Shown: positions 12,845 through 24,465 of the stretch, piece after piece
How the letters are laid out: the number at the start of each line of letters is the position of its first letter
How positions within the stretch are numbered: position 1 is the stretch's first letter
Source: Cololabis saira
Taxonomy: Eukaryota > Chordata > Actinopteri > Beloniformes > Belonidae
DNA length: 64,000 bases
Reading direction: 5' to 3'
Assembly: GCF_033807715.1 (NCBI RefSeq)
Contig: NC_084591.1
Coordinates: forward strand, 49,467,415 to 49,531,414
Notes under the pieces: model-generated
Told to the model about the DNA's origin: nothing
The model's database searches: none
Seen by the model: the letters and a program-made list of their open reading frames with translations, nothing else
Program-made: the position numbers and the translations under genes

Positions 12845-13726
12845 TTATGTTCACAATGTGGGTTTTTCAATTAAAAATAGTTGTCATTTTGTACAGCAGT
12901 GAGTCCAATAGATAATAAACCTAGATATGTTAAAAAGCAAAGCTAACAAGTGCTGCAGAAAGTCTTCAGGTGGTTCAACCAGTCAAAAATATGCATGGTT
13001 TTGTCTGATGAGTAAGTTTGTAAGGCAACGTTCGTTTTAGCTGCAAATTTCCAGAAGATTTACTGCTTTGTAGAAAAATGGATAGAAATTAAGCTGGAAG
13101 ACATTTCTTTGGCTTTTTCTTATTTTATAACAAATTTGTAGGATAGTTAGCGCGCCCTTGTTGAATTCAAGCACGTTTCAGGCACTTTCCTTGAGCTTTG
13201 GCAAATTACGTATTTACACAAATACACGTACTTAAAATTATTCTTTTTTTAAATTTATTCAAAAATATTCATAAAAGGAAAAGAAAACACACATCTATGT
13301 TTTGGAACGTGTAATCAGTCTATAAGTACACTTTACTTTCCATAATTTCATTTAACAGAAAAATCCAATTTGCATGAATTTGAATTCCTTCTGTTTCAGA
13401 TGTTAAAGAAACAACTCTGCATATTTACTGGAATAATTACACATGAACTCAAGTATGAGTAAAACACAACAACTTATGGTAAACCTTAATTTGTGCCTTT
13501 TGCTGTTTTGTTTTGTTTTGTTTTGATGTATTTTATTTAAAAGCCCACAGTTCCTGACAGGGATAACTACCTGTACAACACTTGTACGAGTCAAACCTGC
13601 AGCAAACCTGGAAGTTACCCCCGCCCCAAAAAAAACAACAACACCATAAAAATGTGAGGTAATGGCAGATGCACTGGGTTAACTTTTATTATGTTGTTAT
13701 ACTTTCCCAGCACAATCATTATATAA
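12845..13726. other. AT-rich unique sequence
   Basis: Only a short TTTTG run near 13505 stands out. No gene recognised. Confidence 0.4.
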
Positions 13727-14318
13727 ATTAAAGCTGCAAGCAGTGATGAACGGGCCCTCGCACTCACGGCCACCGCCCCCCATAAGTATCAGAAATGACA
13801 CCACCCACGACTTCCTATGTCAAACCATTCAAAAGATATAGCAGAAAAAAGGAACTATGAAATATCGACCAATCAGAAGAAGGGGCGGGGCTAATTCAGG
13901 CCAATGAAGGTCAAGGACTCAATACTGAGTCCGATGACACCACCCACATGTCTTTATCACAACCCGTCAAAAGTTATGGCAGAGAAAAGTATTCTAGGGG
14001 GCGCTGTTGAGCCGTTAGGCCACGCCCATTAATGCAAACCATGAAATATCAAATTTATCGCTTGGTGCAAAATTTGGTGACTTTTGGAGAACTATCAAAT
14101 ATGGACCAATCAGATTAAGGGGGGTGCACATTTTGGATTCTATCGTCGCCACGGTAACGCTTTTGAAAGAGAAAAGTAATGCGTGTAGTCGCAAGATGGA
14201 GACGCATATTTTGATGTATAACACACCTGGGTGCACGTTACGGTCCGGGCCGTATTAACTGCCGAAGGAATGGCATAAATTAAATTCCTACAGATACAAT
14301 AGGGCCTTCGCACTGTAA
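13727..14318 (+). mobile_element. REP-like interspersed repeat, copy 1
   Basis: Starts AAGCTGCAAGCAGTGATGAA then CGGGCCCTCGCACTC. Ends at AATAGGGCCTTCGCACTG. Internal blocks (CACCACCCACGACTTCCTAT, GGGGGCGCTGTTGAGCC, TAATGCGTGTAGTCGCA) match the larger copy at 27154-29105. I recognise this as a high-copy fish repeat but cannot assign its class. Includes one CCAATCAG plus GGGGCGGGGC module. Confidence 0.8.
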
Positions 14319-14893
14319 GTAATTATCAAGTAATGATTGACATGCAGAAGGAGAACTGCTAGTCCAACACCTCTCACTTATTTAGCCGACACATTCACCG
14401 GTGGTGAGCAGAAACGTGACATTATGGTAACGTGTCAGGGTTTGTAGCGCAGACTCTCCACCAGGATTTACATTTCATGAAGGAGTGCAGACTGTCATGA
14501 TGAGAATCTGTGCATCCTTTCTGGTGACGTTGCAGGAGTAAACTCCTGGATTTAGTCCTGGTCTTATCCAGGTTTTCTTTCCGAGCCAGCGATCATTAAA
14601 ACAGCAGCCTAACAGCATGTTGGAGTCGTCTTCTCCAACTGAGTCTTTGGTTACACATGAAAGCAGATCAGGGATCACGCAGCGCTGCCACACCAGGCCC
14701 ACGTCATATAGTCTTTATCTCAGGGGCTTCCCATTATCTTATTCCTTCATCCAACAACCAATACATTCGGTTGGTTATCTGTCTTGAAACAGTTTTGAGG
14801 ATTTTCAAGTATTTTTTTTCAAACCTTGAAAGTTAAACTTTAAAATTCAAGCATTTTCAAGGACTTCCAGCACCAGTATGAGATATAAGAATA
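14319..14893. other. Unique sequence, nothing recognised
   Basis: No exon or repeat supported. Confidence 0.4.
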
Positions 14894-15120
14894 TACAGGA
14901 CTGTCTCAGAAAATTACAATATTGTGATAAAGTCCTTTATTTTCTGTAATGCAAAAATGTCATACATTCTGGATTCATTACAAATCAACTGAAATATTGC
15001 AAAACTTGTATTATTTTAATATTGCTGATCACGGTTTACAGCTTAAGAAAACTCAAATATCCTATCTCAAAATATTAGAATATTCTGGGAATCTTAATCT
15101 TAAACTGTAAGCCATAATCA
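14894..15120 (+). mobile_element. Tc1/mariner-like foldback MITE, copy 2 (left half only)
   Basis: Starts TACAGGACTGTCTCAGAAAA and follows the copies at 32001 and 51068 to just past the centre. It then stops abruptly at about 15120, where a different element begins. The right arm is missing. Confidence 0.85.
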
Positions 15121-15520
15121 GAACGTCACATTATGAGACAGAAACGTCACCAGCGTCATGAGTGCGACCTGTGTTTACAATTTGTTTGTAACCGTCAATA
15201 TTTTCTTGTATTTTACCTGTTTTATATTCTAAAGTCACACTTAAAAGTAACTCCACTTCTCTGTCACTCCAAACAAAAGACTCTAGTTCATCTTGGAAGT
15301 AACTGGAAGTTACTCGTGTCATTTGTTGATGTTTTTTTCCAGGATTCTGATTGGCTAGCATGACTTTATCTTCTCGTTACACTGCCCCCTGCAGGTTTGG
15401 CTGCTCATAGCACCTTAACAGATATTTATGCAGGTTCCTGGAAATGATGGGATTTTTATAAACGTAGAGGGGGAAATATCCGTTTTTGTAAATACCCGGC
15501 TACGTGTAAACGTGGTCTTA
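15121..15520 (+). mobile_element. Truncated copy of the TAAGGCCACGTTTACAC foldback element
   Basis: GAACGTCACATTATGAGACA and everything to GTAAACGTGGTCTTA match the complete copy at 36671-37177. The left third is lacking because it begins at the breakpoint with the mariner-like half element. Confidence 0.8.
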
Positions 15521-15769
15521 GATGTTGTTACTACTTCAATTACCTACTGCAGAGACAAACACACACAGTGTGTCCAGTGTGACGTGGCCAGCACTTGTAG
15601 CTGCATCATCGTACTCAACAAGACTTTAATGGATATGCAAACACATCATCACTCCATCTCCTCTGCTCCGGACTTTCACTGAAAACTGGGAATTTTCTCC
15701 AATAAGCTCACAGAAAAGTGGTAACACATCTGCACGCTGATACACACACCTCTACTTAGCTCGTTAGCG

Positions 15770-15875
15770 GGGATGAGAGCCATGAATGCAGGGAATATTT
15801 GTGTTTAGAATCTTAATTGAAAGCTTGAAAGTGGCCAGGAGGGAATAAGCCTAATCACTGTGTGTGAATAAACCA
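15770..15875. promoter_or_regulatory. Candidate conserved non-coding element
   Basis: Non-repetitive block with AATCTTAATTGAAAGCTTGA and AATAAGCCTAATCACTG. Candidate only because it is unique sequence with homeodomain-like cores inside a likely developmental-gene intron. No conservation data available. Confidence 0.2.
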
Positions 15876-15896
15876 TCAACACACAAACGTGCCCAG

Positions 15897-15919
15897 ACAC
15901 ACGCGCGCGCACGCACGCG

Positions 15920-15954
<35 letters not shown>
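15897..15954 (+). repeat. CG/CA alternating microsatellite
   Basis: ACGCGCGCGCACGC block followed by a CA run. Confidence 0.95.
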
Positions 15955-15959
<5 letters not shown>

Positions 15960-16730
15960 CCACTCCCTGCAATATCTTTTAAAGTTCTGTTTATTCTCCG
16001 GTTGTCCATTCCATCCCTCCTTCTTTAATCTGTCCATTCCTCACACTCCATCATCCATCTGTTTTAATTACAGTGTGAACTCCTACAGCTCCATGGACAC
16101 ACACCACTGTCCGTGCACGTGTGTGGTCGGTTGGAGCTTTGCTGTACTGGCATGTCCTTTACTGAACAGATGACTCTCATTCAGACTAATGGTATTTATG
16201 TGAAACTAAATAAAAAACATCTTCATGTCGGTTACAATTTCACTCTGCCATCAGAACTCTTCTTCGTTAAGTGTAAGGTTGTTGAACCAGCAACATGTAC
16301 GTGTAATCATCTCCACTCAGGTTCAAAGGCCTGCGTCTACTTCTAATCACCTAGGAAACGGCAATCAAGATTTTGATCTGGTCGCCAAGGTGATTGGAGA
16401 ACAGCAGTCAAAGATGACTCTCTCTTTCCCACTAAAAATGAGGGAGTTTTTTTTTGTTAAAACACTTTCGGAAGAGATCAGATTAAAAAAAAAGTTTGAA
16501 TATGTAATTTTCAAAGATCCTGTAGGTTGTTTCTCACTGTTACATTTGATACACAATGGGAAGGAAGGTCTGTGTAGGAGGTGGCCAGATGCATTCTGGG
16601 CAGAGAGTAAAGTGGCTGTGGGTTTGAGCAGGTCTAACTGCGTCACCTTCTCATGGCCGTAGAGAACTGTTACAACAGATCGCAGTGCAACATGACAAAG
16701 CTGCCAGGGCCTGTTGAAAGGGACCATGCC
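15955..16730. other. Unique sequence, nothing recognised
   Basis: Overlapping 120-145-codon frames on the two strands at 16225-16727 have no recognisable domain and no clear splice bounds. Confidence 0.35.
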
Positions 16731-17030
16731 TATGGAGCTGGAACAGTCTCATAATTCGCAAATGCACACACCGTTTCACAAATGCACAGGACAAAATTCC
16801 GTGTTAAAAAAAAAACATATTTGTGGATTGAGTCACGTCAGGGGAGTCTCAAAAGTCACACGCAAATCCAGCGTAGCTCACAGACAAAAAGAACGTTTTT
16901 AAATCAGGTTATATTTGTGTGTGCATCAAAAATACATTTGTGTATCTTGTCCTACGCACGTGTGAATTTTTCTGTGCATTTGCGAATCGGTGTGTGCATT
17001 TGCGAATTATGAGACTGTTCTAGCTCCATA
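16731..17030 (+). mobile_element. 300-bp foldback MITE with TATGGAGCT ends
   Basis: Left arm TATGGAGCTGGAACAGTCTC then ATAATTCGCAAATGCACACA. The right arm is the near-perfect reverse complement, ending AGCTCCATA. Flanks show CATGCC on both sides (16725-16730 and 17031-17036), a 6-bp apparent duplication. No coding capacity. Confidence 0.88.
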
Positions 17031-17211
17031 CATGCCACCTCTGTTTGGTTGGTAGCAAAAGCCTGGAATTGAGGTTTTACAGTGCGGTTTGTGTGTGAAA
17101 AACGCTGCTGTCCACTGGTCCAAAGTGTGTGTCCATATTCTTCTTCTTTACCAAGGTTTTAAGACAAATGAGTGAGTATTTATGTGACATACTTTTATAA
17201 AGAAAAACTGG

Positions 17212-17213
<2 letters not shown>

Positions 17214-17257
<44 letters not shown>

Positions 17258-17268
17258 AGTGTGTGTGT
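17214..17268 (+). repeat. (GT)n microsatellite
   Basis: GT run broken by GGGA near 17255. Confidence 0.95.
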
Positions 17269-17419
17269 ACACTATGTCTATCTCTACCCATGCGTGTTTG
17301 TGTGTTTCTTTAATCTGCTCTCCCAAGGGGAGCCAGAGGAGCTAGCAGGCTTATCCTCGCTCATCTCTGCATCCAAATACCACTAAAAACCAACCTCCAT
17401 TCCACAACTACAGCATTAA

Positions 17420-17443
17420 CACACGCACACGCACACACACACG

Positions 17444-17478
<35 letters not shown>

Positions 17479-17513
17479 ACGCGCACGCGCACGCACACGC
17501 ACACACACACACA
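17420..17513 (+). repeat. CA/CG microsatellite, 94 bp
   Basis: CA repeat interspersed with CG steps. Confidence 0.95.
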
Positions 17514-18057
17514 GGAGGGAAAGGCCTGAGAGACATGCTTAATTTTCTGTTCAAACCCCACCCTGAATGCTCCTCCGCTGCACTCGCTCTTTGTCACATG
17601 CAATCATATCTAATAATGCTGTGAAAACAGGTTCAAAGGAAACAATTAAAATGGCTTTTTATGCTACGGTACATTCACATGTTTAGAAAGGTCCCCCACC
17701 ACAATCCCAGGTTCAGGGTAAAAAGCAACAAAGTGTTTTCCTAAACCTGAAATAATACCAAAGGTAAAAAAAACAAACGAAACAAGTGTTGAACACTCAA
17801 AGTGTAAAAGTGAGAGACGAGGAAGGAGGAAGGAGGAGAAGAAGAGGAGAGGAGCAGAGCCAATAAGAGCTCACAGCAGGATGCTAATAATGCAGCTCCA
17901 GCTGTTCCAGTTAACCTGCAAACTGCCCATCTGGACCCGGAGAGACGGAGAGATCTGCGCTGGGAGACGGAGAGGGAGAGGGAGACAGGAAGAGACGGAG
18001 AGACGAGAGGAGGTCTGGATGTTCATTCAGCAAGATATCAGGAAACTATCAAACCCT
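17514..18057. other. Unique and purine-rich sequence
   Basis: GA-rich patches at 17815-17860 and 17940-18015. No gene recognised. Confidence 0.4.
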
Positions 18058-18681
18058 CACTATGTTTCCATGCAGTCAAAATCCAGGTTATTGCTAATAT
18101 TCCGGTTACTGAAACATTGGGAATATTCCGTTTACATGGTAATTAATCATTCAGGATATCTGGATCAAACCAGCGACGCACGGAGAACGTCATGACGCAA
18201 TTCCCATCATTTCTGCTTCTTCTTCCTGTATCCAAATTCAAAACAAATGCTGCTTCACGCAACTTTTCTCTCACCTTCTTTTAAATCCTGCTATCCCGGT
18301 ACTTTCTACCGTCTACAAATGCAGAAATGTTCATATCCTTCATTACATTTATGAAGTGATTAGTCTCCTCCTGGTCTTGTGTTTCTCCGTGTTTATAAGA
18401 ACTTCCTGGACTCAAAAGACCAGGATTCCTTGTGAACAGAGCATGAGCAGAAAACAAATTCCTGTTCCGTTTGATGGGGATATTCTGTTTGGCGTTTACA
18501 TGACCCAATATTCAGGTTTTAAAAGGAGTAACCCAGGGCTCATATTCGGATCTTTAAAAACCGGAATATGAGCAAATTCTGGTTATTCAAAGGGGTTATT
18601 GGTGTTTACATGGCCGTGCAAATCCGGGTTATTGCTAATATTCAGGTTTTAAAAGGGTTATTGATGCATGGAAACGTAGTC
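18058..18681 (-). mobile_element. Foldback DNA element, family D copy 2 (624 bp)
   Basis: Ends ACTATGTTTCCATGCAGTC and GCATGGAAACGTAGTC. Reverse orientation relative to the copy at 6547, without its 260-bp extra block. Contains CATTTATGAAGTGATTAGTC and GACCCAATATTCAGG as in the other copies. Confidence 0.88.
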
Positions 18682-18799
18682 CCTGATTCCTGACCGGTAA
18701 CAGACGGGTGTTCAGTTTACTGCAACAAAATCAAAACCTTTGATCATAATGCATCAAAATAAAAGGTTCAAGAAGAGAAAAAACGTAGCAAAATGGCCA

Positions 18800-18813
18800 G
18801 GGGGGGGGGGGGG
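18800..18813 (+). repeat. Poly-G run of 14
   Basis: Homopolymer G shortly before the CA tract. Confidence 0.95.
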
Positions 18814-18837
18814 TTGTATGTATTCTCAGCTGTGCAT

Positions 18838-19005
<168 letters not shown>

Positions 19006-19501
19006 CCAGAGTGACCTTGGTCCAGCCCGTCTGTCTTTGCCCCCTGCCCTGGCCAGCTCCATCTCCCACCAAGTTACCCTTCCTGTCTCTCTCTCCCTCT
19101 ATCTCCCTCCCTCCCTCTCTCCCTCAAACACACACACACATACACACACACACATCACAGCGCCACGCCACTCCGTGCCAAACCGAACCACGCTGGGGTC
19201 GCAGAAACAAACACAACAACACTACAATACCAAAGCAAAGGAGAGGGAGAGAATAGAGGAGCGAGGGGAGCCACATTCCTTCTTTCTTTTTTGGGTTTTT
19301 GGTTGGTTTCCAAAAAACGCGCTCAACTTTAACACAAGACGCAGAGCTACAAACTAACAGCTTCCCTCAAGCACAAAATGTAATGCCCACACACTTCCAC
19401 GGCTGCAGAAACCGTGTTAATGAAGACACTAAATCACTACTAGGTCATGTGTGGGAAAGCCTGCCAGATACCTGCAACCATGGCTGGAGACCTCCCTCAG
19501 C

Positions 19502-19519
19502 CACACACACACACACACA

Positions 19520-19553
<34 letters not shown>
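19502..19553 (+). repeat. (CA)n-(GT)n palindromic microsatellite
   Basis: A CA run at 19502-19522 switches directly to GT at 19523-19553. The first 42 bases form a perfect palindrome (19502-19543). Confidence 0.97.
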
Positions 19554-19558
<5 letters not shown>

Positions 19559-20047
19559 TGAACTACAGAGACGGAGCATGCCTGTTGGCTGTAAACACAA
19601 CTGCAACAGGAAAACAGAGCAGAGACAGAAGGTGCAGAAAACTGCAAAACACTGAGCTGAAGCAGCGAAACGTGGCCTTTATTTCACCAGAAATGAGCTG
19701 CAGCTACAGTATATGAGGAGGACAGAATGGTGTGGCAGAGAAAAGAACAACAACTCGTCAGAGTTTGTGTTTTTTTGTGTGTTAAACTGGTACAAAGACT
19801 GCCTGTTGGATTTCCTCCTCCGTTGAAGTGAACACACCCCCGTGGTTCCCGCTCCGCAGGACTGCTCATTGTTCACCAGTAGCTCATTATACACAGGGTT
19901 TGATTTAAAGGAAGAAAGAAAAAGAAAGAAAAATGTGAGTGTACCAAAGTTAAGAAGAGCTAATCAAGGTAACATTTTTGTGAAGAGACCCTTCCAGCTG
20001 GGTGAAAACTGCCATGGCGACGCTTCCAGGAAGCCCAATCAAGGCTG
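19554..20047. other. Unique sequence, nothing recognised
   Basis: No exon or repeat supported. Confidence 0.4.
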
Positions 20048-21147
20048 AGCGGCGCGGCCAGCGCCGTCCGTGGACTTCGCGGCCATCCGTTTTTTGTTTT
20101 GAAATGACACAATAAAAATAAAGAAATAATCCAAAATAATCCGTTTCCCGTTTTTTGTTTTGATAATAAAAAACGAAAAACGGATCGTTATCCATTATCC
20201 GTTATCCGATTGCATTGATGTGTTTGAAAATCTAATAAATGAAGAAAGTTGTTTCGGGTTCTTTTGTTGATCAGATTGAAAATGAACAGTTTTAGATTTT
20301 TTTAATGTTGCAACAGAAAATAAATCAAATATGAAACCTGGGAGTATGAGTTTAATCTGTAATCTGTATTCACTCCATCATGATGTTGTGACAGTCTGTT
20401 CAGCTGCAGCGTCAGAAAAAAAAGCAGCGTCCAATCAATAACATGTACTCAAAACAAAAAACGGGAAACTGATTATTTTGGATTATTTCTCTATTTTTAT
20501 TTTGTCATTTCAAAACAAAAAACGGATGGCGGCTGTTGAGACACTGCAACACCATTGTGACGTGAAACTCCCCCCTGCAGGGCTCACAAGCTTTGAACTG
20601 GCCTCAAACACAGACTGATGCACGGGAATGCCATATGACCAAGTTCCTGACTGACTGATATGTATTGATGAGGCATTGTGACACCATGGCTGACCCGAAA
20701 CGCCAGCTTCCTCCCCCCTGCAGAGGCCACACCTTGGAAGTAGCTTCAACAAAGACTTGAACCACGGGAATGCCATATGATGAAGTTCCTGACGGACTAT
20801 GGGATAGTTTCCAACTGAATGATATTCATGCCGAATGCCCGAGGATGGAATTTGGCCACAGATCACATCTGACTGTAAATACCCTTTAATTGCTTTTTGT
20901 CTTTCACCTTTGGCTTCTTGATTCTTGCCGTTTGTGCTTTGAACTTACTGTATAAAAAGTCCTGTTGTCAAACCATTCGGGGTCAGCACACCAACCCAGC
21001 CATGCACTGCGTAGGTCTGCTCACCGCCGGCTACTGAATAAAACTCACTACACCACAGCGGACTTCTCAACTGGATTTTATATTATTCCTCAACACCGCG
21101 AAGTAGACGGACCCAGCGCGGCCAGCGCGGCCAGCGCGGCCAGCGCT
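20048..21147. mobile_element. Foldback DNA element split by a solo LTR
   Basis: The left arm GGACTTCGCGGCCATCCGTT continues through TTTGTTTTGAAATGACA for about 80 bases (20072-20165). The inner right arm at 20446-20530 is its near-complement, and the outer right arm CCGCGAAGTAGACGGAC resumes at 21096 after the LTR. The right border runs into a 10-bp CAGCGCGGC-type array (21114-21147). Outer limits are approximate. No coding frame. Confidence 0.75.
20534..21095 (+). mobile_element. Solo LTR, 562 bp
   Basis: Begins TGTTGAG and ends CTCAACA, a perfect 7-bp inverted TG...CA terminus. A TATA box (TATAAAAAG at 20951) and poly-A signal (AATAAA at 21037) are in the right order for U3-R-U5. The adjoining four bases CGGC/CCGC fit a mutated 4-bp target duplication. 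The U3 half contains an imperfect tandem duplication of about 130 bp, shown by two occurrences of CACGGGAATGCCATATGA. No internal gag/pol or second LTR, so this is a recombination remnant. Family not assigned. Confidence 0.85.
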
Positions 21148-21174
21148 CCCACATAAGCTCCTCCACGTCACCCG

Positions 21175-21370
21175 TACCGACTCCTGATGAGCTGCCTGAC
21201 CTCGTGAGCTTAAGCAGCAATATCATCTGATTACGTTCAATTACACATGAATTACTTTGTCTCCGAGGGCTAAAGGAACGGATAATTACGGCTGCAGAGT
21301 GCTGTGTGTTAAAGGCTTTTTCCTTATCAAAAGGAGCATACAGATAGACAGACATAGAGGCAGTTATACG
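21175..21370. promoter_or_regulatory. Candidate conserved non-coding element
   Basis: Unique block with TGAGCTTAAGCAGCAATATC, then CTGATTACGTTCAATTACAC and GGATAATTACGGCTG. Several TAAT homeodomain cores. Inference only. Confidence 0.25.
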
Positions 21371-21379
21371 GAAACTACC

Positions 21380-22106
21380 AGGGCCGGGGATCCAGTCAAA
21401 TGTCAAGAATCCATTTGATTCCCATTCTTAAGATTCAGAATCGATTATCAAGATTTGATTCGATCCGATTCAATTCCGATATTGATTTGGGTTAGTGTTA
21501 TTAAAACTGTTTTTTGAGCACTTGTATGAATGATATGACTGTAGTTCTTCAACATATTAATACTAGTATTATATTGAGATTCAACAGCAAGTATTGCAGC
21601 TAATGATGCTGTAAGGACCAATCAGCTCCCAGAATGCTGATAGAACTGCTTTCAGAAACATCGTGGAGCAGAATTACCAAACAGATCCAGGGAGGAAACA
21701 GAGACGGAGGAAATCAGTTTTATTTTTTCCCACATTCCGTTTGAATTTTTTCCATTGTTGGTCTATTTCAGTTTTAAATTTTTGAGAATTTGGTTTTTAG
21801 CATTTTATGCAAATGTAACCCCAAGACAGTGTATAAAGTAATGAAATATAGACAATTTATGCAGTTATAACCTAAAACTTTAATGTTTTCATACCTTTAA
21901 ACATATTTAAAGGCAAAAAGACGGCACTAGTTATGCTCATGTCCAACAAAACATTCCTTTCTTGTGCATACACAAAAAAATACCAAAAGTTGTAATAAGG
22001 AAAAAACAAAAATCGATCTTTAGACATGCGGATCGATTTTTAGGAATTAATATGAGAATTGATTTAGAATCGGAAAATCGATTTTTTCAACACAGGCCTA
22101 GAAACT
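21380..22106 (-). mobile_element. DNA transposon copy related to 922-1151
   Basis: The left part (GTCAAATGTCAAGAATCCAT, then AGAATCGATTATCAAGATTT) and right part (GAATTGATTTAGAATCGGAA, ending ATTTTTTCAACACAGGCCTA) are the reverse complement of the ends at 922-1151. The middle 550 bases are AT-rich and non-coding. Superfamily unresolved. Confidence 0.6.
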
Positions 22107-22824
22107 ACTCCGTGCTGAAAGATAAACCACTAGAGAATCCTTCTTTGTTCCAGCTCAAATTAGTTTTTTCCTTCCATATGTTGAAATTCAACATGCATGA
22201 AAGCAGATGAGCAAAGTTGCAGGTATTAAAGATGTGACAAAAATGTCATTACTCCTGAGAGAAGCACTTTAATTTGATGGGATAGTTAGAAACTCGTATC
22301 ATCTCTTCCCTTTCCAACGCTCATCTCCCCAGGAAGGATACAAGTAATCCATTAAAAATATAGTTTTGCTTTAAGCCCGAATGTGTGCATGATAAAAATG
22401 GTAAAACAATGTAATTTTTCAATGTGTTACATTGAATAATAAAGTAATGGCTTGTGTATGGCCTTGCACACAAAAGCACAAAGACATTTCTCACTTCTGT
22501 CAGCCTCAAATACAAACAAATAAATAAATGAAGACAAAGTTATTAATTATTCTGAGGGAAGAAATCAAATATAAATGTGTTGAGAGTGTGTCTGTGCGTG
22601 AAGACTTCTCAACAGCTACCCCACAGATAAACAGAGGAAGACCAACAGAAAAAGACAATGCAGAACAAACTGAAATAATTAACAAACAGAAGTACAAAAA
22701 CATGACATATAGATTGCACATCTCATAAATATCGTGTCATCTGATAAAACTAGCTCCTACAGCGGCCGGTCTGAGCGGGATGTACGTGACCGACACACGA
22801 CATCTGCTTTTATTGCATTTATAC
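22107..22824. other. AT-rich unique sequence
   Basis: No gene or known repeat supported. Confidence 0.4.
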
Positions 22825-23386
22825 CAGGGGTCGGCAACCTGCGGCTCTTTAGCGCCGCCCTAGTGGGTCCTGGAGCTTTTGACTTTTTTCTCGAAATTTT
22901 GACTTTTTTCTCAACATTTCGACTTTTTTCTCGAGATTGTACTTCAACATTAATCTCGATATTTTAACTTTTTTCTCGATATTTTGACTTTTTTCTCGAT
23001 ATTTTGACTTTTTTCTTGAAATTTTGACTTTTTTCTCTCGAGATTTACACTTTTCTCAACATTTCGACTTTTTTCATGAAATCTTTACTATTTCCTCGAC
23101 ATTTCGACTTTTTCCTCGACATTTCGACTTTTTTCTCGAAATTTCGACTTTTTTCTCGACATTTTGACTTTTTTCTTGACATTTCAACTTTTTTCTCGAC
23201 ATTTGCAAGTGCATAATAATAAAAAAAATCTTCCCCCAGTTCTAACTAATATAGCTACATGCAGCATGTGTTGTCTTCATTCTAAGGCTCATACAAGACT
23301 TTTCATTTTTTGCGGCTCCAGACATATTTGTTTTTTGTGTTTTTGGTCCAATATGGCTCTAAAACATTTTGGGTTGCCGACCCCTG
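22825..23386 (-). mobile_element. hAT-type element, family A copy 2 (largest internal array)
   Basis: Termini CAGGGGTCGGCAACCTGC and GGGTTGCCGACCCCTG. Flanking 8-mers ATTTATAC and ATATAGAC match at 6 of 8. The interior holds about sixteen units of the family's 20-bp array (GACTTTTTTCTCGACATTTC) at 22880-23207, then the conserved TTTTTTGCGGCTCCAGACAT block. Confidence 0.9.
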
Positions 23387-23989
23387 ATATAGACAAACAG
23401 CCGAGCTCATAACCCGACACGACCGAGCCTCGTATTTCAAAGCTTTACGTCATTTGCCTCTGAAACCCGGTTTGGGGGTCCTTTGATTTTGTGCCGTTGA
23501 TCTGAACAGGATCAAAAACACACAACATTTTACTGAAGCCTTGGTTCTCATGACAGGTGCATACATATATTTTATTTACAGCACAAAGTGCTTCTCATGT
23601 TGCATGCTATTCTATACGAATAGTTTTATTAGCTGTTGCTTTCCGATATTTAACCCAGGGGCCAGAGCCCAAAATTTCACGGGTCAGCACCACTCAAGGT
23701 GACTAAACTTACTTATAATTTTTGAAAAGATCCATGTCTATAGATGATATTTTGGTCTGATAACCTTCCTGAGTGGCAGCTGGATCATAGTTATCAACTG
23801 AAGACAGCACAAGGGTTAAAAATGCACAATTACTTCCTGAAGAATGAAAGTAATCATTATAACACCAAAAAGACAACCAAAAACCACCCATTTATTTCAG
23901 ATGTATTTTCACTGCACAGAAAATGTTTGCAGAACAAATGAGCGTCTCCTCGGAGCAGAGCTGCTGGTGTCCAGGACTCAGACGAGGCC
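23387..23989. other. Unique sequence, nothing recognised
   Basis: No exon or repeat supported. Confidence 0.4.
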
Positions 23990-24070
23990 TCTCTGGAGCT
24001 AATAAGTGCAACAAGGCTGAGGCTTCCAGCTCCTGGATTAAACATTTAGGCTGACGCACTTAAACAGTCT
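23990..24070. promoter_or_regulatory. Candidate conserved non-coding element
   Basis: Unique block with GAGCTAATAAGTGCAACAAG and CCTGGATTAAACATTTAGGC. Inference from sequence texture only. Confidence 0.2.
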
Positions 24071-24319
24071 CTCAGCTGACCAGCGGTCACGTGCAGAGCA
24101 GAGTTTACGTGCTACAACGTAGACGTAAACACAGTACACGTGTTTCATACACGGTCATTGTCTCCGTGCAGGCGTCATGTTTTATCATTAATTACATCTG
24201 ACGCTGCCTCTTGTGTGTGTGAATCTACAATACGTCCCTGCAGGCTTGAGTAGGAAAAGTGAGGTTCAAAGACCCCCCGCCACAAACTAAATCAATATTA
24301 ATACATGCATGCTTACACA

Positions 24320-24392
<73 letters not shown>
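24320..24392 (+). repeat. (AC)n microsatellite, 73 bp
   Basis: Uninterrupted apart from its edges. Confidence 0.97.
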
Positions 24393-24394
<2 letters not shown>

Positions 24395-24465
24395 CCAACA
24401 AAGAGATGTCAGCGCGCTGGTTAGAGGGCATTGTTTAGTCGTCTCTGCAGCTCTCGCTCCTCTCT

